From contig JAGYXB010000622.1 of the NCBI GenBank assembly GCA_022495005.1, positions 310,001 to 374,000 on the forward strand: 64,000 bases of DNA. Reading direction: 5' to 3'. Below the pieces are notes generated by a model, which saw only the letters and a program-made list of their open reading frames with translations, ran no database searches and was not told the DNA's origin. A program made the translations under genes and the position numbers. Shown here piece by piece: positions 1-13,500 of this stretch (position 1 is its first letter; the number at the start of each line of letters is the position of its first letter). This DNA comes from Rhyacophila brunnea. Its lineage: Eukaryota; Arthropoda; Insecta; Trichoptera; Rhyacophilidae.

Positions 1-1137
1 CAGACAACGATGCAGGTGAAAAAAATAAATATAATGTCTAAAATAACATTTGCTTTGGTTAGCATGTTAAAAATTGTTTTTTTTATGAGAAATACCTTAT
101 AATAAACAAAATCTGTTCGCTGAAGGCTGGAATTGAACAAAAACTGAAATCGCCAAAAAATATTTGTAGCAAAACAGCATAAAATTGCTTGCAACGTGTC
201 ATAATTTTTTTTTTTACGATCCTTAAAGTCTCTGATTAAACTTTAAGAAAAACGATGTAATATAAGTAAATGAATGAAATTATTTTTCTAATAATTCACA
301 AACAGAAAACACGGATTTTAATGTTTTTTTTTCACAAAGTGGAGCAGTAGGATCGATGATTTTCGAACCGGAGTTACGCTCCGGTCCACTCCTGTCCGTT
401 TCCAGCTCTGGTTAATTGTGTAATACTGAAATATTAGAGCTGTTTCGGTCTCCATGGACTTAAGCTAAGAATAAGTGAAGATAAAATAAATATTGTGTAA
501 TGAGGAAAACATACTAATATAGTTTTGAATTATCTGTCATCGGTAAGAGAGGGTAAACTTTTGGTTTATAATACATAATCATCAACAAAGGTCGATGTAA
601 GACCATGCATGTCGCTACTTGTTCATTTTAACCAAGTCCTTAATATTTAGAACCCTACCTCGTATTTTCAGTCAACACAATATATTGGTAGGTTGGTAGG
701 GATAACGTTGACAGACAACAAAAGAAATCTATGAACCACACCAAAAAGATCTCGCTGTATAATTGATGTCATCAAACCAGTTTTCTTAGATAAGATTTAT
801 GAAATTTCCCACACAGAGACCGAAAATTTCACAATCATCATACTTTTTTTTCATTTTCTGTGTTTGATTAACGAAAATAGTAGTTACCTAATTATCGACA
901 CGCAACAACCATTGTAGTAGAAAACCACATATTTTTTAATGTAATATTCTTTATTCTCTAAGCAATATTTGTTTACTATTAAAACTAGCTTGTGATGTGT
1001 GTTTATCTCACTTAACTGGTCGGCCCGCCATGTCGGGCCCCCAGGCTAGAGCCCTATCAGCTATCCCCGTGTGGTGCCATGTGTTGGGTAGATGTCAGTA
1101 TAACTGTATAATATTATTTTAATTTAATATGTTTTAG
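1..1137. other. AT-rich non-coding stretch with two small hairpins
   Basis: No coding exon was recognised. Two GC-rich hairpins stand out: 367-385 (ACCGGAG and CTCCGGT arms around a 5-base loop) and 1022-1039 (GGCCCG and CGGGCC arms). If the exon at 1138 is real, this stretch is the end of its upstream intron, with the acceptor AG at 1136-1137. Confidence 0.5.
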
Positions 1138-1343
1138 AAAATCACATCTCAGATCCATACTTACTGGAAGGAATTGACGCAGTTGAAGCCCTGGAAAGGA
1201 TCAACGCTCACGGAGAACTGTTCCATCATGAAATTCCTCACGTGAGAGCCCTGCTAGCCAATCAGAGGCATAGGACTGAAAATGGACTCCATGCTAATCG
1301 CCTAGGAAGCATACGCAAAACCTCTCCATGGTATAGGACGTAA
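1138..1343 (+). CDS. Terminal coding exon of an unrecognised gene
   Basis: An acceptor (GTTTTAG) precedes a 206-nt open stretch that ends in TAA. Entering in phase (two leading bases), it encodes about 68 residues beginning near NHISDPYLLEGID and ending SIRKTSPWYRT. Codon use is balanced and GC content is clearly higher than the surrounding AT-rich DNA, which supports a real exon. The middle is rich in His, Arg and Leu (for example HHEIPHVRALLANQRHR). No transmembrane segment, signal or known domain was recognised, and no function is assigned. The upstream exons would lie left of the window or were not seen. The open frame and splice site are directly visible; gene membership is inferred. Confidence 0.6.
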
Positions 1344-3246
1344 AACATGCGTTTTCTTAATGCTACTCATTTATTGTTAGGTATCTTTTCCATATTCAGG
1401 ATTATTTTACAGAATGAGTGGAAACACTTGCAGCCATCCATCGTCTTTCATTAAACACCTAAAACTTACCATTATTTGAATCACTATTATTTTCTAAGAT
1501 GTGAAAAATGTCATCATTTGACTACACTGATTTTTTATTCCGCAAATCACAAACTGGTATGAGATAATTTTAATATTTTTGTGTACATGTTCATTAGGAT
1601 GGTTGGCTCAGTGGGACATCAAGAGAAAACCAGTAGGTTGCAAACGAATGTTTTTTTTTTTGCTAAACATTTATATTGCAAATCATGAACAACGCGTGTG
1701 TAGTTTCCAGATTCCATGTTATGGTGGGTTTATTACATTTTTATAACATTTGACAATACGATTCATTCAGTTTATGTCTATACTTTATTTTGAATTTTTT
1801 AAATATATATCTATTATAGGTACCTACTTACTAAAAAATATAGTATTGTGTAGTTACATACGTATATATTATAATAATGTATAATATAATTTTGGACCGA
1901 TTGCATTGAATATTTCCCATCAGCTGCATGCAGGAATCTGAAACAATTTACTCACCGTTTCAAAATGACTACTTATCTGAAACTTGTAATTTATGGATGA
2001 CTCTATACTTTACACACAAATGTAAAGTGCATTGATTTTACATTGTTGCATTGTCACATCAGGATAAAGATTATTATTTATGACATCTGTCATTTTGACC
2101 ATTAGTTAGTGACATTCCCTGTTAATTCAAGCATCTCAGCATGAGCCAATTCACAATTTGTATGGTCAGCGAGGGGGCAGTGCGCTATAAACAACATCAG
2201 CAAACTGTCCATAAAACTATGTGGAGCAAATCTATTTCAATGTTTATTAATTTTTAATTTAGCACATTCGATGATTTATAGAATATCATACGATTCTTTA
2301 CTACGCCAGTTCCATCTATGTCTTGAACTTGAAACATAAAAATATTATTTGAATTCATAGGTAAGCTTACAATTAAAAAACAATAACGAAATCACCATGT
2401 TTTATAGTTTTTAGATAGGTATTAAAATACCTTTGAAGCTATAATTTTGCAATTTTTCATTAAATTGTATTTAATTTAATGTCTCGTTATTCTACAACTA
2501 GATGTCTCTGTCCTATTACACACCCCCATAGACTAATATACTTTTCACACCCCTTTTATATGAATACAGAGGTAAATAGGTATACAATAAAATATCCCAT
2601 GGTTGTTCATAATATGAACTGTTAATTTTGCAAATTAAATATTATTTTAGGGTATTGGCTCAAGTATATTATTTAAGATTAAATGACAATTTTTCAGGCA
2701 CAACTATTTCAAGTAGGTATACCACCAAATAAACACCAAATTTATTTTATTTTCAAATTGACATTAAAATTTTACATAACGCAATATAGTTTTCTACCTA
2801 AACATGAGAAAACTGAATTCAGTCAAAACTACGACGCAAAATAATAATAAATTGTGCATTCAGGTGACGATTAGTTTTAACCTAAAATGAAAGATGGTGT
2901 GCTAAGCCAACGTGCCAATAATGTAATTTCATTTTTCATACTATATAGATATCTTCATTATTTGGGTGATCCAGAAGCTAAACCCTCTCTTCAGCATCTG
3001 TTCAATCCTCTAATCTAGTTCATACTAGATATGGTGCATAGTCTAACTAGAATGCCTTAGTTTATTTTGTCAATACTTTTATATTATGATTTACAGAAAA
3101 TTCTAGTAATAAAACGATATTATAGTAAATTAATACTCCTATACGCAGAGCAGAACACCTTGACACTTTGGGCAGTAGATAGTATGAATTGGACCGCATA
3201 AGTATTAACCAAAAATTTTTGTTAAAGATGGAGCCTAATCCCCCTT
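1344..3246. other. AT-rich intergenic DNA
   Basis: No gene was recognised. It contains one copy (2526-2543) of an 18-base sequence, CCATAGACTAATATACTT, that recurs exactly at 17830 and 43802. Confidence 0.5.
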
Positions 3247-3663
3247 TACACGTGCATGGATTTACTGCTGACAGTATGTATGATCGCGCGGCCATAACAT
3301 AAAAATGCTGATGTAAACACATATTATCTTGCAAGTTCCAAGATTGCATGCATGATTAGAAAAAGTTCAGAAGCTTCTGAATTTTCACACGACAGTTGGG
3401 ATTTGTTTGATATCTGCGCCTGCCCAATAAAACGATAATGGCGAACCTCCTGGAAAAAAAACGAGCCACACCGCGCAGAGACTCATTTTGATGTTAACCA
3501 ATTTTCACGACTGTCAAACAGTACCATAAAATGACAAAATCACGTCTCGTTTACTCTTGAATAATGAGATTAGCGAGACAGTCAGCACTCTTACGTGTAA
3601 ACAGTTATTATCATGATAGTTTAAAATACACACTTTTGTTGTAAGTAAATCCATGCACGTGTA
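3247..3663. mobile_element. MITE with TACACGTGCATGGATTTAC inverted ends, copy 1
   Basis: The left end TACACGTGCATGGATTTAC is matched by its reverse complement at the right end. The interior (about 415 bp) is related to 39206-39572 in the opposite orientation, including shared segments around ACGACAGTTGGGATTTGTTT and CAGAAGCTT. It has no coding capacity. The superfamily and target duplication could not be fixed because the bases outside the arms are diverged. Confidence 0.75.
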
Positions 3664-6600
3664 CAGGCGCTATAAGTATTAGAAAGTGATGCAGAAAAAC
3701 AGATTACTAAGACAGAATGTAATATTTAAGACATCTGTCAAAGATCGCAACCATTTCCACTGAGTGGATGTTTGTTTTATTAATTAATGCATAGATTGGA
3801 CAATTTGAATAACATGAAACCACTATTGACTTCTACCAAAACCAAAACATTCATATTGTCATGAAAATAACTGCCTGTGACAGGACAGACAGCATCGATT
3901 ATTGTAGACTGCAAAATCTTTAACGTGAGACCTGGCGGTGCCCGTGTTGTATCTTGTTTATGGTTTTCGATTTCGAAGCATTGAAAGTACTGAAACGCGA
4001 GAGGAGAGGATGTAGTTCTCCAAGCCGCCGCCTATCACCATAAAGATTTCGCACTGTACATAGATAGTGACCAAATACACCTAACCTTCATTTTTTTAAA
4101 TAGGTACTTAGATAAATATCAAACATAAAACAAAAAAATATAAAACAAAAATTGCATAATATTATCTCATACTACATAATACTGAAATGTTAAAACAGTT
4201 TAGAATGGCTGCTATAAACAATATTTTATAATGGCAACATACAGCATATTATTGTTTCTATGACTACCAATCTAATCACATTATAACGCTTATAATATAA
4301 GCTTATTAGGAGGATCACTATCAGTATACTAAAAGTTCCATCTTGTTATAGTCCAAACTCTTTTGTAATAATGGATGCCAATGCATGTATGTCGCGTCAG
4401 GCCACGGACGAGTTAACTTGCGGGTTCTTGTAAACGTCATAACTCCTGAATGAACTGTTTGTGTATATTTTCTAAACAATATTTATCATTTTAGTGTGAA
4501 AATATTCACGATAAACTCGAGAAACATGTTGATTTGGTAAATTTTCAAAAATATTTATCATTCTGTTCCTATTAAAACCTCCTAGTAAAAATTGGCTGGC
4601 AGTGATAAGGTTAAGCATCATGTCAGAGAAAATGCATTATAATAAAATCAAAATAGAAAAAATATTTATACGTGTTAGTGTAGCTACATTTGGTTGTGGC
4701 TTTTAGGAGGACGTTCCAGTGAGTCGTAAGGAAATCATATTTTTGTCTGACTCTTTTGTATCTACGTTTTAGTTTCTTCAAGTTCCGCTCACCCACTGAA
4801 ACGATCTTCCAAACGACTAAGTGTATCTGCTATAGTTTGGCAAAATATTTGAATTAAGCACCATTACAACAACAGCAAATATTTAAAGATATTCAAACAT
4901 TCTAAATATATTATTAACTCAGTTAGGAAAAAATGTAGCAGAGTTATAAAGGTGCGGTCCAATTATAAAACAAGGTGTAATATAATTTTTAAAAGCATAT
5001 TATATAACGTGTTCTATCAGTTGCTAATAATTGATAGGGTGCTAATTAGGTATTTTTAATCTTGGTATGTTTTTTACTCATTTTATTTGTAAGTTTAGGT
5101 AAATTATTATTATATGTATTAAAAATTTAATATAATTATTAATCTATTATTAACAATACGTAAATTTGTCATGCTTATTTTTAAATGTATATGGTGCCAA
5201 CTAAGTTTTATACTTAATATTATTTTGTGATCATGTTTATTCACAAAAATTACTGCACTATGAAATTCATCGCATACAATTGATTTTCACTATTTATTCT
5301 CCCACAAAAATGATTCTTTTCTAGAAAGTTAAGTATATATAGAATCTATAATGCGCTTTTAGATATAATTAGTTAAATGATGATTATTTGCTGAAAAATG
5401 CTAATTTAAATTATATTGTTTTATAAAGCACAATACATGACTATGTTATGACAATTAGTACCTAAGTACGAATCCTTGATTTGCAATCGTAATTAAAACA
5501 ATATTTTTGATGAAAAAACTCAATGCATACTGTAGTATGAAGTGTTTTAAGTCTCTACAATAAAATTTTACTATGATAACATGAAGAATAATGTTGATTT
5601 TATGCATACATTACTGTATTACATAAGTCTCCCATTTTTAATGTACATATGCCAATTTATGAATAATTAAATATCATTATTTTATAAGCAAATTAGTTTG
5701 TTCTTCATTTCTATCTGTTAAAAATACATGAAACATTATACATAATGTAATATGTAAACCTAAGCAAATTCATGTCTCTGAAACAATCTGTTAATTTACA
5801 TCCGTAATTCTTTTGAGATTATGAAATTCCAACTGATCGAAGCTTATATTCATGTGACATAATATTATGATAAATTACCTGTATCAAACATACCATGTAT
5901 TTAATTATTAAAACTTTGTACCTACTAAAGAGTCAGTCAATAAATATCTAAATATTTATCGTGTCTTATTTCTTTTACCCTAAATCCTTCTACTTACCAG
6001 TGGCGAAGACTCCATACTAGGCGATTATTTAAAGCCTACCTTCTTAAGAAAAATAATTTTTATTTTCATGTTGACGTATTTATATAATCACAAATAATAA
6101 TATATTCAATATGCCCAAAGACATCTATTGTATAATTGTCATAATTTTACGATCTTTTCCCATATTTCAATAAGCACCATCTATGGCATCTCTCGAAAGT
6201 TTAAAAAAAATAGAACACACCGCGTTTCGCTTCACATATTGTATAGGATTATTTTCGCGTGAATCGACGGGTTTTTCAATATGAAGTTTTTTTCTCATTA
6301 TTTCAAAATGTCTGGCGTCCCGCATACAAATGTACAAGTTGTTTCGTTAGCGCTTACGTCGCGAGAGCACATGTATTCAAAATAATTAATAAGATAATTT
6401 AAAAAATTATTTCTATGGGATTCAATCACATAAATATGTATTGATTGTTGTTAAAAATATAAAATAATTTATCTCATGATTTTTATTTATTTATTAGTTC
6501 ACTCATTAGACAATTTAGATATCTGATATTTTACCTACCTAAGTCCGTGTTTTAAATATAGAAGTATTTTAAAATGTCTAGTTTTACGGGTTAAATTATA

Positions 6601-7368
6601 AATTGTTATGGAACATAATACATACACAACAACGGATATTTTCAAAGATGATAGGTAATATATTTTGAGCGTAATTTATATTTATAAATGTTTAGGAAAA
6701 TACATAAGTAATTTAAACTAATTGCTTATTTTTATGAACTAATTATATAAAACCAATTAAGCTTTTGAAATTTCTTCGTTTTAGCGTACCTATTCATCAG
6801 TAGTAATATTGGGTTATCTTCTTATTTCCCGCAAATATATCTGACAAGCATGGTTACTCCCACAGCCTACCTCTTTCAAAAAGTCACCCTTCACCACTGC
6901 TACCTACATAGTATTAATTATATTATTATTCAATGGTATAAACATCTTCCAATTGACGTTATAACAGAATGCATTGGACTCCACTAAATATTTAACTCCC
7001 ATAGTCTTCAAATCCGACTGCTAAACAAAAGCCTTTTCACCTCATATGACTCGTTCATCCTATGTAAACGACCCAGCCATCCGTAGTTCATTGTTTTTTT
7101 TCTGTGACCATTCCATATCTTTAACAAGTTTCAAAAATACTGTGCAGCCCTTTCCGTTCAATTTAACACAACATACTTTTCATGTTCTTGATCATAAACC
7201 AAGCCATATAAGATGATTTTTGTAGAAAATACATTTCTAGTATCATAGGTATATGTAAAACAAATATAATAATATATACAAGTTATATTTGTATTTGCTG
7301 ACATAAAATCTTCGGGGTTTACATTCATAACAAAGATGAAAATAATGCTGTCAAATCTGTGTCAAATA
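3664..7368. other. AT-rich gene-free stretch
   Basis: No exon, RNA gene or complete element was recognised in about 3.7 kb. Around 6010 a CAGTGGCGAAGACTCCA string looks like a hAT-type terminal sequence, but no matching right end was seen. Confidence 0.45.
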
Positions 7369-8661
7369 CGAGGGTGGGTCAATAAGTCCTTAGAAAAGCC
7401 GACAGGTGGCGCGACTAGTACTGTAAGCGGTTTGTTTTCATGCAGCGGCACTACCGATTCAGTATGCTGCGAAGTTTCAATCAGATTGGTCGGGTTGTTG
7501 TTTTTTATTTTCGTACATTTAAAAAAAAATTTGCTTGTTTACAAAAATGGAGAAAATTGAGTTTAGAGCTGTTATTAAACATTTTAATATAAAAAGGGTT
7601 AACAGCAAAGGAAATAAAAAATGAGTTGGATTTAGTTCACGGCATATCTGCTCCTTCACTTGCAACTATTTATAACTGGTTAAATGAATTTAAACGTGGT
7701 CGTACATCAACAAAGGATGAACCACGCTCAGGACGTCCTGTAGAGGTGACTACACCAGATATGATCAATAAAATCCACGATATGGTGTTAAGTGACCGAA
7801 GATTAAAGTTGAGTGAGATAATTGAGGTTACAGGGATCTCAAAAGGTAGCGTCATTTCTATTTTACATGACAAATTGGGCATGAAAAATATTTCTGCAAG
7901 ATGGGTGCCGCGTTTGCTCACAGTCGACAATAAACGCAATAGGGTGGTGGCCTCTAAAGCCCTGTTGTCGCTCATGCAACGCAATCCGGATGAATTTTTT
8001 CGTCGCTTTGTGACTGTAGATGAAACATGGATACACCACTATACTCCCGAGACGAAAGAACAGTCAAAGCAGTGGATTGCGAAAGGCGAACCATGTCCAA
8101 AGAAGGCGAAAACCGTAAAATCAGCTGGTAAGGTTATGGCTACTGTATTTTGGGATGCACGTGAATTATTTTCGTTGACTATTTGGAAAAAGGAAAAACA
8201 ATAACAGGGGATTATTATGCATCTTTATTGGACCAGCTAAAAAACAAAATTGAAGAAAAACGGCCTCATTTAAACAGGAAAAAAATCCTCTTTCATCAGG
8301 ACAATGCCCGTGTTCACACATGTTTACGATCAATGGCTAAAATTGAAGAATTGAAGTTCGAATTGGTCGACCACCCACCGTATTCGCCAGATTTAGCCCC
8401 CAGTGACTTTTTCCTTTTCCCAAACTTAAAAAAATGGCTAAGTGGACAACGTTTTTTTTCAAATGAAGAAGTCATCGATCGGACAAATGCTTATTTTGAG
8501 GACCTTCCGAAAACTTATTTTTCTGACGGTTTAAAAAAAATTGAGAAACGTCTAACCAAGTGTATTGAGCTCCAAGGAGATTATGTTGAGAAATAAAAAA
8601 AAAATACAAAAATAAAAACTGTTTTAATGCTTTTTTCTAAGGAATTATTGACCCACCCTCG
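7369..8661 (+). mobile_element. Mariner element, copy 1 (near full length)
   Basis: It starts CGAGGGTGGGTCAATAAGTC and ends with the reverse complement of CGAGGGTGGGTCAATAATTC. It is flanked by TA on both sides (7367-7368 and 8662-8663), as expected of Tc1/mariner integration. At 1293 bp it has standard mariner length. It is closely related to the copies at 36068 and 56226. The transposase frame inside is broken. Confidence 0.95.
7547..8596 (+). pseudogene. Mariner transposase, inactivated by two frameshifts
   Basis: The start matches the MEKIEF start of the sister copies. Compared with the copies at 36244 and 57340, one extra A in an A-run near 7593-7597 shifts the frame within the first 20 codons. 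One missing A near 8164 (GTGAATTATT against GTGAAATTATT) shifts it again, so the frame is split into an N-terminal two-thirds and a C-terminal third. The catalytic residues of the DD34D triad are all still present: VDETWIHHY, HQDNARVH, and YSPDLAPSD with 34 residues between the second and third Asp. The helix-turn-helix region and terminal stop are also intact. The two indels cancel in total length. Confidence 0.93.
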
Positions 8662-8663
8662 TA

Positions 8664-10287
8664 TTAATTGGTTATTTAATTACAACAAATTATTTATTTA
8701 AAATATCACTGCAGTATAAATTTACCTGATATAACAGTAAATATCTACTAAAGATGACACCAGACAATACCAGTGGTAAGTGGTAGTGGTTTTAACATTC
8801 GTGGAATTTGGGGTGCACTAAAAAACTTACGGCATTTGAAAGAAAAATCTATTTGAAATGGTTTTTAGAAAATGCTAATTTCCTTGACATTATCACTAGA
8901 GTAAATATTGTAATATATCAGAAAATATTTGTACTATTTTAACAAACAAATAATACTCAAGCACTGTAGATAAAATTATTGAAAAAACTACCATACTTGT
9001 ATTGTGTATATGCTTAAAATAATATATTATTTTAGTCTAAAACATGCTAAGCACTTACTGTTTATAGTAATTAAGTACTTACCTAAATATTTTTCATTCA
9101 ATGCATTAGGATTTTTTTAATATTCGGGGAATGAACACCTTTTTTAAAAGTTGTCGCTTGTCCAAATAAATAAATAGTAAAGATATGTGTGTGATACACT
9201 AGTGTACACCAATCAGAAATATTATATAATGGTAGGTAACTATCTAAAAAAAAAATTTTCACATTCTGGACTTTAAATAATTTTAACTAAAAATCATGTT
9301 CCGTGTGCAGAGCAACCTAGTTTATTTGGTATACAGTCAGACACCATAGAAATAAGCTTGCATTATTTATTTTTTTGTTTAACAATCATTAACATGAATA
9401 ATTAGACGCTGCGATAAATGAACGATGCCACTGATGAGTTTTGAATGTTTATTATGAATACCAATGTCACGCATTAACTGATATTTTCTTTTATAAATTT
9501 GTAAGGAGTGCTGTGCATTTGTATGGTGGAGCACCCTCCATTGGACGAGACATCAATTGACAAAAGACAAATGTTGATGGGCTTTAATGCATGACCGCTA
9601 TGCAGGAAGACAGTGTATCGTGAGACAATAACCACAAAGTGTTCACGTTATGTGCTAAATGCTTATAAAACTGACGAATTTTGATGCAACGGCTGGAATC
9701 AACCTAAGAATAGTTAATGAGAAAGCCGTTTTTGTTTCATTAAATTATTTAATTGAAAAATAAAGGAAAAGACAACTCACACAAGATGGGTAAAAAATCA
9801 AAATTTCAAATTGCCTATAAGTTAAGAGTTTATTTATATAAATTTGAAACATAATACTTTTTTGAGTAAATTATTAAATTTATACCTACATTATAATTAT
9901 TATAACCTCATATTTTCATTCATCTCGTTAATTTAGTATATCAAGGATAATTAATGTGATATTGATATGTACTTCGAATATAAAAAAAGAACAATTTACT
10001 TAAATCAGCAATCTTTTAGTATAATGTGAATAATTATTTCAATGACTACTAATAATATGTACAATATTATTTATGGTAAGTAAGTATAGGTACTTACAAA
10101 AAATATATTTAAAATTGTGTAAATATTTTGATACATTGGAATTCATCTTATAATAATTTTACTATTTTAGATAATACTTAACAAACTGTGAGAACAGAAT
10201 TCCAAAAAAATAACATTAAGTCTCAGATCTAGTAAATTTTTAACAGCCAACATTTGAATATACAAAAATTCCAAGTTATCACTTTAA
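8664..10287. other. AT-rich gene-free stretch
   Basis: No gene or delimited repeat was recognised between the mariner copy and the last exon of the Ly6-type gene. Confidence 0.4.
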
Positions 10288-10502
10288 TCAATTGAAAAGG
10301 TTACGCAAAAAACTCGCAGATAGGCATAGAGATACTAGTAATATATTTTGTATGCCTATAATTGAGTTGGCTGCATTGCAGAGGTCTCCGGCGCAAAAAC
10401 ACATGTAGACTTTTTTGTAGTTCCAAGCTGTGTATGCGCAACGTTCTTCATTGTCGGACGGACCCCTCTGAAGACACATTCTTTGGGTTGCTATGCCATA
10501 AT
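10288..10502 (-). CDS. Ly6-type gene, exon 3 (last fingers and GPI signal)
   Basis: Acceptor TTTCAG is followed by 215 nt ending in TGA. It encodes DYGIATQRMCLQRGPSDN, the CFCAGDLCNAA finger and the hydrophobic tail. Open sequence 5' of the acceptor is intronic read-through and should not be included. Confidence 0.88.
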
Positions 10503-13500
10503 CTGAAACGATATTCAAGATACCATTAGTGATGTAATCTAATATGGAGAAAACATAAATAATATAATATTTTGAACATACATAATTCTCATGTATATAC
10601 TCACGTATTAAAAAAATACGACACCCGACGGGTCTTGTACCTGGATTCACGCCAATGTGCTGTTCCAATATAGTATATTATCATAGGTAGACATTTCATT
10701 ACACACCACAGCAGGGATGGCGTTACACACTACGGATTTTCAACGGCACCCTAAAGAATTCTATGAATCCTTAATTTTATTTTAATTTTAAACTTTATTC
10801 GAAATATAATAGGTATTACTATTTTTTAGTTAGCCTACTGATCATCTACAAGAAAATGATATATTATCCTCTATAATATAACATATTATTTGTAGTATTC
10901 ACTAATCTTCTCTATCAATGCCTTTTAGAGTATGCAGAAAACAATGTAGGAGATAATCAATGTGGGTTCCGAAACTCATGATCGACAACTGACCAATTGT
11001 GTAGTATTCGACAGATCCTAAAGAAATGTGATGAATTTACATTGATACCCACCAGCTATTCATAGACTTTAGGGCAGCGTATGATAGTGTAAAGTTAATA
11101 GACAGACACTGTGGAATGCTATGGAAGAGGTCAAAGCTTATGAGATTAACTAGACTCACTCAAGCTAAAGTGCAATATCAGGTTAGAATTCAAAATGTGA
11201 CATCGACAACTTTTGAAACACTAACAGACCTCAGACACGGACGTCCACTGGCCACATTGCTTTTCAACATAGCATTATAAAAAGCCAGAAGGTAAGAATG
11301 ACCGACATCAATGTCAATAAACCCATATATATCGACAATCGCATCAAATATTAGCATATGCGGAAGACATTAACATTATAGCCCAGAACAAAAATACTAC
11401 CAGAGAAGTATTTGTAGACCTTGAGTAAAACATTGGCACACATAGCTGGCTCGCATATCCAAACACGTCTCGACTGCAACATGTCAAATACGTCGATGTG
11501 ACGTAGTTATTATTCACAAAACACACGTTACCTGATGGAGCTCTGCACACTGCTGGAATGCGACATTTTAATTTGAAAAAAACATCTGGTGTTGCTAGAA
11601 ACAAATTTAATGTGACTCGCGCCGCATGTCACCCATCATCCGCGTTGCAGTTACGCGTGCGCAAACAGCTTCAAGTCGGCCATATTAATTCAAACGTCAA
11701 GTCAAACTCACCAGTTGCTGTATCTCCTACAAAATGACAGACGAGCGCACCAATATTTACTTCGTCCAAGAGATTGAGAAATATCCGTGTATATATGACT
11801 ATATAAGGAGAGACCACTCCGGAAGACTTCTGCGATCAAAACATATACTCTGTTTCGGCATCTGATGACATTTTTGTGCAATTACGTTTCATTTTTTTGA
11901 CGACATTGACGTTTCGAGAGGTTGCGATCGTCATTGTCGCTAGGCTCCTACGTACGCAGGCGTATGCAACATGAAATGAATGCTATATTACTACAAGGTT
12001 TGATTTATGGCTGTGTCGCAGACAAGACAAGTTTAGATGTGCGAGCTGACTACGACTCAGTGTTAATGTGGAAAAAACCAAATATATGGTTTTATCAAGA
12101 GGACCAGACAGAGCTTGTGATACTTTCACAGCCAATGACATTAATATGGACGAATAATCTGGAAAAAAAAATGACACTCACTTTATTGTCGGGTCTGCCG
12201 AATGGCATAATCTGTTCTAACGCCATTACAATAAAGGTGATATTGCTATAAATTCCTGATGCTTTTTGTTAGGTCTGCCGAATGTCTGTCTGATATTAGA
12301 AACACTGCTCTAACGCCATTACAATAAAGGTCATATTGCTATAAATTCCCGATGCGTGATATCGCATAATGGAAATTGTGTGACGTCTACCTATACATGC
12401 GAATTTACTTGCTAGCTACTGTATTGAGTGCGTCGTCCATTAATAATGTCATTGTTCACAGCGCACAATTACACTTTTTGAAATTGTTCTAGGCAACAAA
12501 TGTTGCTTTGGTCTAAGGAGGGTGCTACGTTCCAAAGTATAGAACCGATACATGAAATACATCTTGTACAAAACACTAATAAGACCAGTTGTCATATATA
12601 GCTCGGATACCTGGCGCATGACCAAAGGTATGGAAATAATGTTGGGTTCATTTGAGCGGAGCTAGCTGCGTGGTATTTTCGGACCTATCAATGACATATA
12701 ATTGGAGTGCAGATGAAGCTACAATTTCTAGCTGCACGCTTTATGTAGAGACCTGCACATCGTACAGTCCATTGAATTGGGCCGCCTTAGAAAGCTAGGC
12801 CATGTTCACAGGATGGATGAGTGATGTATGACAAAGAAACTGACATTCGGGAAGCATGCCGGAAGACAAACGAAGATCTGGTCGACGTGCTACAAAATGG
12901 AGGGATATAGATGGAGGCAAATGTTGGAGGAGGCCAAGACCCACATAGGGTTATAGCACCACAAAGAAGAAAAAGAAATTACGTATCCTATAAGTACCTA
13001 TGTTATTTGAATATCAAAAACGGAAAAAAAAACAGAAAATACAACTCTTATATCGACATACTTATTTGATCAATGTAAATAAAATACTCTTTGTGAAATA
13101 ATCTATGTTGACTGATCTGCGCTATATCCACAAGCTTTGTAAATTGCTTAGATGAAGATGTAGATTTGAATACAAAATATTATTTAATTTATGTTGTTAT
13201 TAATTGAATACTTGTTAGTTTGAATAGGTAAATTACCATTTCATAATGGCATATATGGCCCATGGTTCATGGAAAATTGACCACTAATGACGAATAACTG
13301 AAAACAAAAAACTATAGTTATACTTTAATTATTGTAGATTTTTTTTTAGATTTTATAGGTGTAGGTACGTAGTTTTATAAATTCTTAAAATAGGGTCAAA
13401 TTAGCTCATTCGGTGTGCTTCCATGCTTTATAATTTATATTTTTTATAATTTTATAATTTATGTTTTATTTTATAATTTTTGTACTATTTACTTTAATTT

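Noticed and set aside
7336..7560. 74-codon frame beginning outside mariner copy 1
   Set aside because: It reads through the mariner end and its untranslated 5' part; the same false extension occurs in copy 3 (57583-57341).
11922..12251. 109-codon plus frame
   Set aside because: It runs from LINE debris into the hAT-like MITE; not a gene.
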